DNA of 64,000 nt from Nocardia vulneris. GTDB taxonomy: Bacteria > Actinomycetota > Actinomycetes > Mycobacteriales > Mycobacteriaceae. The stretch lies in the NCBI RefSeq assembly GCF_001613425.1, contig NZ_BDCI01000007.1, forward strand, positions 310,001 to 374,000. The letters run 5' to 3'. Within the stretch, counting starts at the first letter, position 1. Every line of letters begins with the position of its first letter. Below, one piece after another: positions 18,332 through 27,062 of the stretch. A program made the translations under genes and the position numbers. The notes under the pieces were generated by a model that made no database searches, was not told the origin of the DNA, and saw only the letters and a list, made by a program, of their open reading frames with translations.

Positions 18332-19147
18332 TCAGTTGCCCGGGGCGGGGGTGGGCTGCTCGGTCGGCGCGGGCTGACCCTCCGGTCCGGCCGGCGCGTT
18401 CGGCGCCGGAGCAGGCGCGCCGGGCAGGCCGGTGCCCGCGCCCTTCAGCATCGGCGAATCGAGCTTCTCGACCAGCCACTTGTCACCGGACTTGGTGAGC
18501 TGCGCGATCACCACGACGAACTGCCGTTCCGGGTTCGACTGGGTGAAGTTGGTCCGGTACTGCGTCAGCGTGACGAGCACGTTCGCCGAGGTCTTGTCGC
18601 CGGACTGGTAGCCGCACTGCACGTCGTCCACCCAGGACTTCACCTTGGCCTGCACCATGGCGTCCTTGAGCGCCTTGGTCGCGTCGTCGAACTCCTTCAG
18701 GAATTCGCCGCTCGCGCCGGACTTCACCTTGGTGAAGTAGCCGTCGAGGTCCTTCGAGTAGTCGTAGATCGAGACGTCCTTGCCGAACGAGCACGCGGCG
18801 TTGGTCGCGTCCCGGATCGCGTCGAGCTTGTCGCCGCGATCCTTGCCCTGCAGGAAGAACACCACCACCGCGGTGATCGCCGCGACCGCGAGCACGCCCG
18901 CCACGAAGGCCGCGATCAGCGGCACCGAGCCGGACCGGCCCGAGGAGGCCGCTGTGCCCGCGCCCTTACCTAGATCGGTCGTGGGCGTGCTGACCCGGTC
19001 CGACTTGTCGGCCTCGTCGGCCGGTGCCGCCTCGGTCTTGGACAGCTCGGGCGTGGCTGCCGCGGTCTCGGACTGCGCGCCCGCATCCTTCGTGGCATCG
19101 GCCACGGTCTCGGCGTCCTTGTTGGTGTCGGCGTCGTCGGTGGACAT
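18332..19147 (-). CDS. Mce-associated membrane protein
   Basis: A 271-residue protein of the Mas (Mce-associated) group. The first 80 residues are an acidic, Ala-rich cytoplasmic stretch, then one transmembrane helix ('PLIAAFVAGVLAVAAITAVV') and an outer domain of about 140 residues that looks like the NTF2-like/Mce-associated fold ('DAIRDATNAACSFGKDVSIY', 'FVVVIAQLTKSGDKWLVEKL'). The tail is Pro/Ala-rich. It is the last gene of the mce operon, 132 bases after mceF. Mas proteins stabilise or help Mce complexes in mycobacteria. The ATG at 19147 starts the conserved acidic region; its ribosome binding site is weak. Confidence 0.8.
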   Translation of the reverse strand: MSTDDADTNKDAETVADATKDAGAQSETAAATPELSKTEAAPADEADKSDRVSTPTTDLGKGAGTAASSGRSGSVPLIAAFVAGVLAVAAITAVVVFFLQGKDRGDKLDAIRDATNAACSFGKDVSIYDYSKDLDGYFTKVKSGASGEFLKEFDDATKALKDAMVQAKVKSWVDDVQCGYQSGDKTSANVLVTLTQYRTNFTQSNPERQFVVVIAQLTKSGDKWLVEKLDSPMLKGAGTGLPGAPAPAPNAPAGPEGQPAPTEQPTPAPGN

Positions 19148-19279
19148 CGATACAAACCTGCACTTTCCCGGCGCGCGGGCGCACCGATCGACTGACGGGC
19201 CCGCATCTCGGGCGAACCGTACGCGTTCTACCGGCGAGTATGCCCGGACCCGCGCGATCGACGCGGGGCCGGGGGCCAC

Positions 19280-20452
19280 TCACCGCACCGGGGGCATGGT
19301 CCGTTCGTTCGGATCGACACCCGGCGGCATGTGCGCGCCGTTGTTCGGCACATCTGGCCGCGGCGCGTTCGCAGCGCCGCGAATGTACATCCCAGGAGGC
19401 GGATTCTCGCAGTAGTTCCACTTCGGAATCGAGCCGTCCTGCACGGTCTCGTTACGGATCTGCGGGGTGTTGTAGGTGCAGAACGGGCGCGGCCACAGAT
19501 CGAGGATCGCGTGGAACTCGCCGTCGTGCGCCGGCACACCCAGCGCCTCGGCACCGGCCGCGAGCGAGGGGAACAGCGCGCGCAGCGCGGGCAACCGCAG
19601 CTGCGCGGCCTTGGTCATCGCCGAGAAGTTGGCGGCCAGGCTGGTGATCGGGTCACTGGTCTTGTCGAGCACCGCGCCGAGCCCGGCCAGCTGCCCCGGC
19701 GCCCGCTCCAACACGCCCTGCAGTTCGGTGTTCGCGTTGTTGAACTGCTCGAACAGCGTCCCGGAGTTGCGGGTCAGTGTGGCGAGGTCGGGTTGCGCGT
19801 TGGACGTGGTCTCCGCGATGGTGCGCAGGTTGCTGATCAGGTTGGTGGTCTGCGGCAGCAGGCTGTCGAAGCCGGCCATGGCCAGGCTGATGCCGTTGAC
19901 CATGCCGCGCAACTGATCCGGGCCGCCGCTCAGCGCGGTGTCGAGCTCGCTGAGGATCACGCCGAACTTGTCCGGGTCGACCTGCGCGATGAGGGCGCTG
20001 GAATTGTCCAGCACGGACCAGATCGGGGTCGGGGTCTTGATCTTGGCGGCATCGAACTTGATCACCGCGCCGTCCCCGAGGTACGGGCCCTGCTCGGTGC
20101 CGGGACGGAAGTCGATGTACTGCTCGCCCGCTCCGGAGAGCGCCTGCACCGAGATATCGGTGTCGACCGGGATCTTGAACTTGCTCTCGATCTGGGCCGA
20201 CGCCGCGATGGCCTGGCCGCGATCGGTGAGTTCGATCGAGGTCACCTTGCCGATGCGATAGCCGCGCAACGTCACATCGTTGCCCGGCTGCAGGCCACCG
20301 GAGCGGTCCAGGTTCACCGTGACGGTGTAGTTGGACCGCAACGGGTTGACCCGCATGACGCTCACCATCAGATAGGCGGCGCCGATGACGAACACCAGCA
20401 CCAGGCCGATGGTCGACAGGACCAGCTTGTGCTCCTTCAGCTTCGCAATCAC
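19280..20452 (-). CDS. mceF: Mce family protein, position F
   Basis: A 390-residue substrate-binding subunit of a lipid importer. Residues about 10-34 are the N-terminal membrane anchor, then the MlaD/MCE domain ('YTVTVNLDRSGGLQPGNDV', 'GYRIGKVTSIEL') to about residue 125, followed by a long helical region that builds the hydrophobic tunnel between membranes. The C-terminal 60 residues are Pro/Asn-rich with three cysteines. It overlaps mceE by 4 bases (ATGA). The six Mce proteins are thought to form a hetero-hexamer with YrbE permeases beneath; the lipid carried by this copy is not evident. Confidence 0.9.
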   Translation of the reverse strand: MIAKLKEHKLVLSTIGLVLVFVIGAAYLMVSVMRVNPLRSNYTVTVNLDRSGGLQPGNDVTLRGYRIGKVTSIELTDRGQAIAASAQIESKFKIPVDTDISVQALSGAGEQYIDFRPGTEQGPYLGDGAVIKFDAAKIKTPTPIWSVLDNSSALIAQVDPDKFGVILSELDTALSGGPDQLRGMVNGISLAMAGFDSLLPQTTNLISNLRTIAETTSNAQPDLATLTRNSGTLFEQFNNANTELQGVLERAPGQLAGLGAVLDKTSDPITSLAANFSAMTKAAQLRLPALRALFPSLAAGAEALGVPAHDGEFHAILDLWPRPFCTYNTPQIRNETVQDGSIPKWNYCENPPPGMYIRGAANAPRPDVPNNGAHMPPGVDPNERTMPPVR

Positions 20453-21552
20453 CGGTGGCCCCCCTGCACTCGGGACTGCACGATCTGCAGCACCTGGATC
20501 AGGCTGCCCGCGAAGTCCTGCAGATCCTGCAGGTCCTGGAGCCTGCCGTGCTCCGGGTCGGTCAGCGCGCTGAGGTCGAGGTTGGTCGCGGTCGCGTAGA
20601 CCGCGAAGCTCTTGCCCTTGAAGGTCGCGTCGAGCTTGGGGCGCAACACATGTGCGCGATCGAGCAGGATCTCGAGGTTGTCGCCGGTGGCCGAGAGCGC
20701 GTCCATCAGCTGGCGGGTGTTGTCCAGCAGACTGGCGAGCTGCTCGCCGGAGGTGTTGGCGTAGTCGCCGAGCGCGGCGCTGGTGGTCGACACCTTGGTC
20801 AGCAGATCACCGATGGCGCGGTTGTTCTCGGCGATCGCGCCGATCATCTGCGGCAGCGTGTCGGCGACCTGGCCGAGTTCGTTGCGCCGGGTCTCGATGG
20901 TGTTGGCCAGCGCGCTGAACTCGGTCAGCACCCCGTCCACCTTTGCGCTGTTGTCGTTCAAACTGCCGATCACCCCGGTCATTTCGGTGATCAGGTGGGA
21001 CAACTGGCCGCCGCGCCCGCCGACGATGGAGTCCAGCTCCGAGGTCAGCTTGCTGAGGCTGGCGACGCCACCGCCGTTGAACAGCATGGAGATCGAGATC
21101 AGCAGCTGCTCGACGGTCGCGCCCGCGGAGGTCTTGTCCAGCCCGAGGGTGGCGCCGTCGCGCAGCATGGTCGCGCCCGCCTCGGTCTTCGGCTTGGACA
21201 CCGCGATGAACACGTCACCGAGCGGGGTGGCCTGGCGCAGCTCGGCCGTGCTGCCCTCGGGCAACTCGATGTCCTTGCTGATCTGCAGGTCGACGACCGC
21301 CTGGAAGTTCTTGGTCGTGATCTTGGAGACCACGCCGACATCCGAGCCGCCGATCTTCACCTTCGCCTGATCGGGCAGGTTCAGCGCGTTCTCGAAAACC
21401 GCGTGGACCGTGTAGGTTTCGCCGCCGACACCCGGTTTGGGCAGCGGCAGCTTCTCGACCGTGAGACCGCACCCGGAGGTGACCGACACGGCCGCCACCG
21501 CCGCCACCGCCATCAGCGCCCGTCGTGCCTTGATCGTCATTCGATACGTCAT
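20449..21552 (-). CDS. mceE: Mce family lipoprotein, position E (LprK-like)
   Basis: A 367-residue Mce subunit with a lipoprotein signal: the lipobox 'VTSGC' places the modified cysteine at about residue 28. The mature start 'LPLPKPGVGGETYTVHAVF' and 'KVKIGGSDVGVVSKI' are typical of MceE/LprK. The MCE domain covers about residues 45-125 and is followed by helical tunnel sequence. Near the end there is a small repeat of 'LQD' units. The start at 21552 overlaps the mceD stop by 4 bases; an ATG at 21540 is also possible. It acts in the cell envelope as part of the Mce tunnel. Confidence 0.9.
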   Translation of the reverse strand: MTYRMTIKARRALMAVAAVAAVSVTSGCGLTVEKLPLPKPGVGGETYTVHAVFENALNLPDQAKVKIGGSDVGVVSKITTKNFQAVVDLQISKDIELPEGSTAELRQATPLGDVFIAVSKPKTEAGATMLRDGATLGLDKTSAGATVEQLLISISMLFNGGGVASLSKLTSELDSIVGGRGGQLSHLITEMTGVIGSLNDNSAKVDGVLTEFSALANTIETRRNELGQVADTLPQMIGAIAENNRAIGDLLTKVSTTSAALGDYANTSGEQLASLLDNTRQLMDALSATGDNLEILLDRAHVLRPKLDATFKGKSFAVYATATNLDLSALTDPEHGRLQDLQDLQDFAGSLIQVLQIVQSRVQGGHR

Positions 21553-22658
21553 TTCGTCAGTCCGAGCAGCGCTGCCGTGAGGCCGTAATCCGGCCCGAAG
21601 TCCTGGCCGTACCCGGTACGGCAGCCCTCCGCCTTCATCTGGATGCGTTCGCAGAACAGGCTCAGGATGTCGCCGGTGAGGGCCGTGCCGATGACCGCGT
21701 GCAGGCGCACGTAGCCGTGCTCGCGGTTCATGATCTTGTCGACGTTCTGGAAGGCCAGCGGCGCCACGTCGACGACCTCGGTGATGCCGTAGGCGTTGTC
21801 GCGCAACTGCTGGGTGACATTGGTGAGTCCGGCCATCGAACCCGCCAGCTGGTCCTGATACTGCACCAGGGTCGTGCTGGTGTTCGCGAGGAAGTCGTTG
21901 ATCTGGTTCAACGTCGCCTGCAGACCGGGGGACTGCTCCGCGAGCAGCCCGGTGAGCTGGGTCATCCGGTTGCTGAAATCGCGCACTGACTGGTCGTTGT
22001 CGGCCAGCATGGTGGTCAGCTCGTTCAGCTTCACGATGATGTTGGACACCGCGTCCTTGTTGTCCACACCGATCTTCAGCGCGCCGGACAGGGCGTTGAG
22101 CGTGTCACGCATCTTCTCGCCGTTGCCGTTCACCATCGGGTACAGCACCCGGCCCGAGAGCGGGCCGATGCCTTCGCTGCCCGGCTCGGGCTTGAGCGCG
22201 GCGGCGAACTGATCGATGGTCTTGATCATCGTGTCCAGCTCGACCGGCGTCTTGGTCTTGGCCAGCGGCAGGTGCGCACCGTCGGCCAGCGTGTCGCCCT
22301 TGGTGTAGACGGGGGTGAGCTCGACGTGCCGGTCGGTCACGATGGACGGCGAAATGATCGCCGCCATTGCGTCTTTCGGAATCTTCACGTCGTTGTTGAT
22401 CGACATGTGCACCTCGACGAGGGTGCCCTTCGGCACGATCTTCTCGACCTTGCCGACGTCGAGCCCGAGCACGGTGATCGGGTTGCCCTCGTAGATGCCT
22501 GCGATGTTCTCGAAGTCCGCGGTGATCCGAATCGTCTGGCCCAGCGCGTTGTTCACCGAGGCCGGCACCAGCGAGCAGCTTCCGACGGTCAGCGCGGCCG
22601 CGCTGACCAGCAGCAGCTTGGCGAGGGAACGGAGTTTGACGGTCTTGGCGAAGCTCAT
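21549..22658 (-). CDS. mceD: Mce family protein, position D, also with a lipobox
   Basis: A 369-residue Mce subunit. The N-terminus 'LLLVSAAALTVGSCSLVPAS' has a plausible lipobox (TVGSC), so this subunit may also be a lipoprotein; MceD of M. tuberculosis Mce1 is not. The MCE domain ('QTIRITADFENIAGIYEGNP', 'VLGLDVGKVEKIVPKGT') is followed by the helical region and a C-terminal part with cysteines ('SLFCERIQMKAEGCRTG'). It overlaps mceC and mceE by 4 bases on each side, so it is translationally coupled. Its job is the same lipid tunnel. The operon thus encodes two lipid-anchored Mce proteins side by side. Confidence 0.9.
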   Translation of the reverse strand: MSFAKTVKLRSLAKLLLVSAAALTVGSCSLVPASVNNALGQTIRITADFENIAGIYEGNPITVLGLDVGKVEKIVPKGTLVEVHMSINNDVKIPKDAMAAIISPSIVTDRHVELTPVYTKGDTLADGAHLPLAKTKTPVELDTMIKTIDQFAAALKPEPGSEGIGPLSGRVLYPMVNGNGEKMRDTLNALSGALKIGVDNKDAVSNIIVKLNELTTMLADNDQSVRDFSNRMTQLTGLLAEQSPGLQATLNQINDFLANTSTTLVQYQDQLAGSMAGLTNVTQQLRDNAYGITEVVDVAPLAFQNVDKIMNREHGYVRLHAVIGTALTGDILSLFCERIQMKAEGCRTGYGQDFGPDYGLTAALLGLTK

Positions 22659-23656
22659 CCCTGGCACCCCTCGATCGCGTTGGCGAAGCACAACCAGTTG
22701 TCCGGGAACAGCCACGGGAGGCCGACGTCGCCGTACGGTCCGCTGCCGCCCCAGGAGTTCGCCAGGTAGCGCACCGTCGGCGGCATCAGCGAAAGCAACC
22801 GGTCCAGATTGTCCTTGTTCTTCTGCAGGCCCTCGGCCATGGTGTTGAGCTGCTGGATGGTCGGGCCGAGCTGGTTGTCGTTCTCCGCGCCGATCGCCTG
22901 CAGCTGCTTGGTCAGCTGGGCGACGTTGTCGAGCAGCTGACGCAGCAGCCCCTGCCGCTCCATCACCCGGTTCGCGATGGCCTCGCCCTGGGTGATCACC
23001 AGCAGCACGCTGTTGCGGTTGTCGCCCAGGATCTGGGTGACCCGGTTCAGGTCCTTGAGCAGGCTGTCCACCTCGTCGCGGCGGGTGTCCATCACCTTGG
23101 CCAGCGCGCCGACGCTGTCGAGCGCCTGCGCCATCAGCTGCGGCGATTCGCCCATCTGCTGATTGATCAGGTTCAGCGACTCGGACAGCTTCTTGGTGTC
23201 GAGCGCCTCGAACTTCGGCGTGCCGACCTGCACCACATCGGCGAGGTTGTACGGAACGGCGGTGTTGGACACCGGGATTCGGCCGCCCTTCAGGCCGGTG
23301 CCGTCGCCGGGCTCCAGATCCACGTACCGGGCGCCGAGCAGCGTGGCCATCTTGATCGACGCGCGCGCGTCCGGCCCGAGCTTCACCCCGTTGTCGACGC
23401 TCAGCGTCAGCAGCACGTGATCGCCCTCGAGTTTCGCGCCGTCCACCCGGCCGCTCGTCACGCCCGCGATGGCCACCCGGTCGCCGACCTTGATGCCCGC
23501 GGCCTGCACGAACTCGGCTTTGATGGACTGCTCGCCGACGCCGAGCAGCTTGATCGCGCTGGAGGCGAGCAGCAGCGCGACGATGAGCGCGCCGCCGATG
23601 ATGCCGAGCCAGAAGTAGCGGTTGTTGTCGAACTTGGTCTTGAGCTTGGTCATCAT
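22655..23656 (-). CDS. mceC: Mce family protein, position C
   Basis: A 333-residue Mce subunit. Residues about 10-32 ('YFWLGIIGGALIVALLLASS') are the membrane anchor. The MCE domain begins 'SIKAEFVQAAGIKVGDRV' and includes 'IAGVTSGRVDGAKLEGD'; the helical tunnel region follows to about residue 300. The end 'WLCFANAIEGCQG' holds two cysteines. The start ATG at 23656 overlaps the mceB stop by 4 bases (ATGA), which decides between the two adjacent ATG codons. Length matches other MceC proteins, although it lacks the long Pro-rich tail some have. Confidence 0.9.
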   Translation of the reverse strand: MMTKLKTKFDNNRYFWLGIIGGALIVALLLASSAIKLLGVGEQSIKAEFVQAAGIKVGDRVAIAGVTSGRVDGAKLEGDHVLLTLSVDNGVKLGPDARASIKMATLLGARYVDLEPGDGTGLKGGRIPVSNTAVPYNLADVVQVGTPKFEALDTKKLSESLNLINQQMGESPQLMAQALDSVGALAKVMDTRRDEVDSLLKDLNRVTQILGDNRNSVLLVITQGEAIANRVMERQGLLRQLLDNVAQLTKQLQAIGAENDNQLGPTIQQLNTMAEGLQKNKDNLDRLLSLMPPTVRYLANSWGGSGPYGDVGLPWLFPDNWLCFANAIEGCQG

Positions 23657-24696
23657 GGGCGGCACACCGCCGAGTGCGAAGTGCCACCGATCTGCGAGAA
23701 CAGACCGCGCGGGAACAGCACGCCGTACAGCGAGACGTCCAAGCCGCACAGGTAGGCGTTGGCGTAACCGCCCTCGGAGGTGTGCTTGCCACCGATCGAG
23801 ACGATGTTCGGCAGGTCGATCGCCATCTGGTCGAGCTTGGCACCATTGTTCAGCAGCAGCGTGAGGGCCGCGCTGGTGGAGTTCTGCGCGGTCTGCAGCT
23901 TCGGCTGGATGTTGCCGACCATGTCCACCAGCGAGCTGGTGGCGTTGGCGATCTGCACGGTCGAGGACTGCAACGACTGACCCTGCTCGTACAACCCGCC
24001 GATCAAGGCCCGGGTCTGGGTCACCAGGGTCTCCAATTCATCACCTCGTTTGGCCAACCCCGACATCACGCCGGACAGGTTGACGATCACATCGGACAGG
24101 ATCGCGTCCCGCCGCTGGAAATCGGTGGCCAGCTGCGCGGCCTGCACGATGAACGCACTCAACGAGACTCCGTCGCCCTGCAGGGCCTGGATGAAGGTCT
24201 CGGACAACCGGTTCACCTGCTCGGGCTGCAGCGCCTGGAACAGCGGCTGAAAACCGTTGAGCAGTCCCGACACATCGAACGACGGCTCGGTGCGCTCCAG
24301 CGGAATCGACCCGTTGTTCTTCAGCTGCGCCGGGCTCGGCGCCTTGCCCGGCGCCAGCGCGACGTAGCGCTGCCCGATCAGGTTCTGGTAGCGCACCAGG
24401 GCTTTGGTGTCGTCGAACAGGGTTTGATCCCGCTGCACGACGAAGGTCACCTTCGCCACCTGCTTCTTGGACTTCGGGTCGCGGTTCAGCTCGATCTTCT
24501 CGACCTTGCCGACCCGCACACCGGCCATCCGGACATCGTCACCGGTGTGCAAGCCGAGCACATCGGAGAACGTCGCGGAGTAGGTGTTGGTGTCGCCCTG
24601 GACGATGCGCGCCAGGGTATTCCAGACGACGACCGTCACCAGGATGGAGACGAGCGCGAAGATGCCGAACCCGATCAGCGGCTTTTTTATGCTCAT
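23653..24696 (-). CDS. mceB: Mce family protein, position B
   Basis: A 347-residue Mce subunit. The N-terminal anchor is residues about 7-30 ('LIGFGIFALVSILVTVVVW'). The MCE domain has 'YSATFSDVLGLHTGDDVRMA' and 'VRVGKVEKIELNRDPKSK', and then the typical MceB sequence 'ALVRYQNLIGQRYVALAPG'. The C-terminal part contains 'GYANAYLCGLDVSLYGVLFP'. It overlaps both neighbours by 4 bases. It works as one of six tunnel subunits in the envelope. Confidence 0.9.
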   Translation of the reverse strand: MSIKKPLIGFGIFALVSILVTVVVWNTLARIVQGDTNTYSATFSDVLGLHTGDDVRMAGVRVGKVEKIELNRDPKSKKQVAKVTFVVQRDQTLFDDTKALVRYQNLIGQRYVALAPGKAPSPAQLKNNGSIPLERTEPSFDVSGLLNGFQPLFQALQPEQVNRLSETFIQALQGDGVSLSAFIVQAAQLATDFQRRDAILSDVIVNLSGVMSGLAKRGDELETLVTQTRALIGGLYEQGQSLQSSTVQIANATSSLVDMVGNIQPKLQTAQNSTSAALTLLLNNGAKLDQMAIDLPNIVSIGGKHTSEGGYANAYLCGLDVSLYGVLFPRGLFSQIGGTSHSAVCRP

Positions 24697-26192
24697 CGGC
24701 TCGCCTCGCTCTGGGCCACGTGCATGGTCCCGCCCTTCAAGATCGAGCTCAACAGCAGGTATTCGGCGGTGGTCGGCTGCCGCCCGAGCAGCTGGGTGAT
24801 CGCGGCATCGCCCTGGTAGGAGATCTCACCGACCTTCGGTGTGCCCGCCGGTGCGGCGGCCGGCGCCACCGGGCCCGGCGCGGGCGCCGGAGCGGGGGCG
24901 GGCTGCTGTCCGAACAGTCCGGGCAGCATCGGGAACAGACCCTCCAGCGGCGTGCCCGCGAACGGACGCGGCTCGCCGGCCACCGGGCCCGCGGCGGTCG
25001 CCGGGTTGGGCATGGTGACACCCGGGATCAGCGGCAGGCCCGGCATCGGGACCACCGGCGGCAGCCCGGCGGCCGATTCGAGCGCGCGCGGCTTCAGCTT
25101 GTCCGGCAGCGGCGGCAGTTCGTTCACCGCGGGCGCGGTGGCACAGCTCGGTCCGGCCAGCTCGCCGTAGCGCGGGCAGTCGGCCACGGTGTACGGCTTG
25201 TACGGCGTGAGCGTGATACCCGCGTTCCAGCGCTGCTGCTGTTGCGGACCCCAGGTGAAGGTGGTGTCCATCCGGCGCACCATCTCACTGAGATTGAGGA
25301 TCGTGTTGGTGATCGCGGACGGATCCGCGGCCACCGCGCCGAACATATCGCTCGTGCCCGCGGTGACCTGCTTGCCCACATCACCGTTGCGCGCGAACAG
25401 ATCGTTCACGGTGTCGACCGTGCTGCTCGTGCCGGTGATCAACGCGACGAGATCGGTGCGCCGGTCGGCGATGGTACGTGCGGTGTCGACGGAAGTGCCG
25501 AGCACGTCGAGCAATTCGGGCGCGGACTGGTTCAGCGCGTGCATCGACGCGGACAGGTCACCGAGCATCACCCCGAGGTTCGGGATGGAGTCGTCCACCG
25601 ACTGCAACCAGCGATCGAACCGTTCGACGGTCGAGCCGGGCATCCGGCCGCTGCCGTCGAGCGCCTGCGAGAGCGTGCCGAGCACGCGCCCGAACTGCAT
25701 CGGATCGATCCGGTCCAGGATGTTGCGCACTGTGGTCAGGGTGTCCTGCAGCGCGAGCGTGCCCGCGCTGCGATCCTCCTCGATGACCGAGCCCTCGCGC
25801 AGAAACTGATCGGCCGGGCCGTTGAAGACCAGCTCGACCGAGGTGACCGCGAACAGGTTGCTCGGCACCACCCGCGCGGTGACGTTCGACGGCACGCCCT
25901 TCGCGAACTCGGGCTTCATCTCGATCTGCACCTTCTGCAGCTCGCCCTTGGCCGCGACCTCGACGTCGGAGACCTCGCCGACGAGCACGCCGCGGAACTT
26001 GACGTCCGCCTTCTCCGGCAGCCCGTCACCGGTGGTGGTCAGGTTCGCGACGACGTTGACCTTGTCGACGAAGTAACCGGTGTAGCGACCCATCAAAAAG
26101 GCCAGCACGACAGCGAAGACGACCAGCCCGCCGACACCCGCGAGGAGCAGCTGGCGCATGGTGGGACCACGCCCACTCGGATCAATGATCAT
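24693..26192 (-). CDS. mceA: Mce family protein, position A
   Basis: A 499-residue Mce subunit, the first of the series. Residues about 13-35 anchor it in the membrane ('LLLAGVGGLVVFAVVLAFLM'). The MCE domain ('VVANLTTTGDGLPEKADVKF', 'RGVLVGEVSDVEVAAKGE') is followed by a helical region to about residue 330. The last 150 residues are Pro/Ala/Gly-rich, with an (AP)n run, and probably cross the outer envelope or are disordered. ATG at 26192 has GTAGGACGAG before it and lies 6 bases after the yrbEB stop. Longer than average for MceA because of the tail. Confidence 0.9.
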   Translation of the reverse strand: MIIDPSGRGPTMRQLLLAGVGGLVVFAVVLAFLMGRYTGYFVDKVNVVANLTTTGDGLPEKADVKFRGVLVGEVSDVEVAAKGELQKVQIEMKPEFAKGVPSNVTARVVPSNLFAVTSVELVFNGPADQFLREGSVIEEDRSAGTLALQDTLTTVRNILDRIDPMQFGRVLGTLSQALDGSGRMPGSTVERFDRWLQSVDDSIPNLGVMLGDLSASMHALNQSAPELLDVLGTSVDTARTIADRRTDLVALITGTSSTVDTVNDLFARNGDVGKQVTAGTSDMFGAVAADPSAITNTILNLSEMVRRMDTTFTWGPQQQQRWNAGITLTPYKPYTVADCPRYGELAGPSCATAPAVNELPPLPDKLKPRALESAAGLPPVVPMPGLPLIPGVTMPNPATAAGPVAGEPRPFAGTPLEGLFPMLPGLFGQQPAPAPAPAPGPVAPAAAPAGTPKVGEISYQGDAAITQLLGRQPTTAEYLLLSSILKGGTMHVAQSEASR

Positions 26193-26198
26193 CTCGTC

Positions 26199-27062
26199 CT
26201 ACCCTGAGATCCGGATTCCGGCGGTGACGCCCCAGATCGCCAATGTCATGAACAGATTCGCGAAGACGACCGCGATGATGCACACCTTGATCGCCCGGCC
26301 GGCCGCGACACCGACACCCTCCGGTCCGCCGGAGGCGAAGAAACCGTAGTAGCACTGGATGAACGTGGTGACCGCGACGAACAGGATCGCCTTCACCAGC
26401 GAATAGACCACGTCGCCCGGTACCAGGAATTGGTAGAAGTAGTGCTGGTAGGTGCCGCTGGCGGTGCCGCCGATCAGTTGCACGGTCAGTGAGCAGGAGA
26501 TGTAGGCCATCGCCAGACCCAGGCAGTACAGCGGGATGATGGCGATCATCGCGGCGAACATGCGGGTGCTGATCAGGTAGGGCAGCGGCCGGATCGCGAT
26601 GGACTCCAGCGCGTCGATCTCCTCGGAGATCCGCATGGCGCCCAGCTGCGCGGTGAACCGGCAGCCCGCCTGCGCGGCGAACGCGATCGTGGCGAGCAGC
26701 GGGCCGATCTCCCGGGTGGTGGCGAACGCGGAGATCGCGCCGGTGATCGGGCTCAGGCCGAGCAGGTTCAGCGAGTTGTAGCCCTGGATGCCGACGGTCA
26801 TCCCGCCGAACGCGCTGAGGATGACCACGACGCCGATGGTGCCGCCACCGACGACCAGGTTCCCGTTGCCCCAGGTGACATCCGAGAGCAGCCGCCACAC
26901 TTCCTTCGGATAGTGCTTGAGCGCCAACGGAATCGAGCCGATCGAGCGCAACAGGAAGAACACCTGGTGGCCCAGTTTGGCGAGCAGGTTCGCCGGCGCC
27001 GACGCGCCCTTGCGAAGCTGTTGGAACGGCCGCAGCAGCGGGGGGACGTATGTCGACGACAC
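26199..27062 (-). CDS. yrbEB: YrbE family permease B (MlaE-like)
   Basis: A 287-residue integral membrane protein of the MlaE family, one of two permeases of the Mce lipid ABC importer. Five to six helices are visible. The conserved cytoplasmic helix 'GAMRISEEIDALESIAIRPL' contains the EExDAL motif that contacts the ATPase MceG. 'GLSPITGAISAFATTREIGP' is also typical. The GTG start at 27062 follows directly on the yrbEA stop (TGA then GTG), so the two are coupled. The partner ATPase gene mceG is not in this window, as is usual. Confidence 0.92.
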   Translation of the reverse strand: MSSTYVPPLLRPFQQLRKGASAPANLLAKLGHQVFFLLRSIGSIPLALKHYPKEVWRLLSDVTWGNGNLVVGGGTIGVVVILSAFGGMTVGIQGYNSLNLLGLSPITGAISAFATTREIGPLLATIAFAAQAGCRFTAQLGAMRISEEIDALESIAIRPLPYLISTRMFAAMIAIIPLYCLGLAMAYISCSLTVQLIGGTASGTYQHYFYQFLVPGDVVYSLVKAILFVAVTTFIQCYYGFFASGGPEGVGVAAGRAIKVCIIAVVFANLFMTLAIWGVTAGIRISG

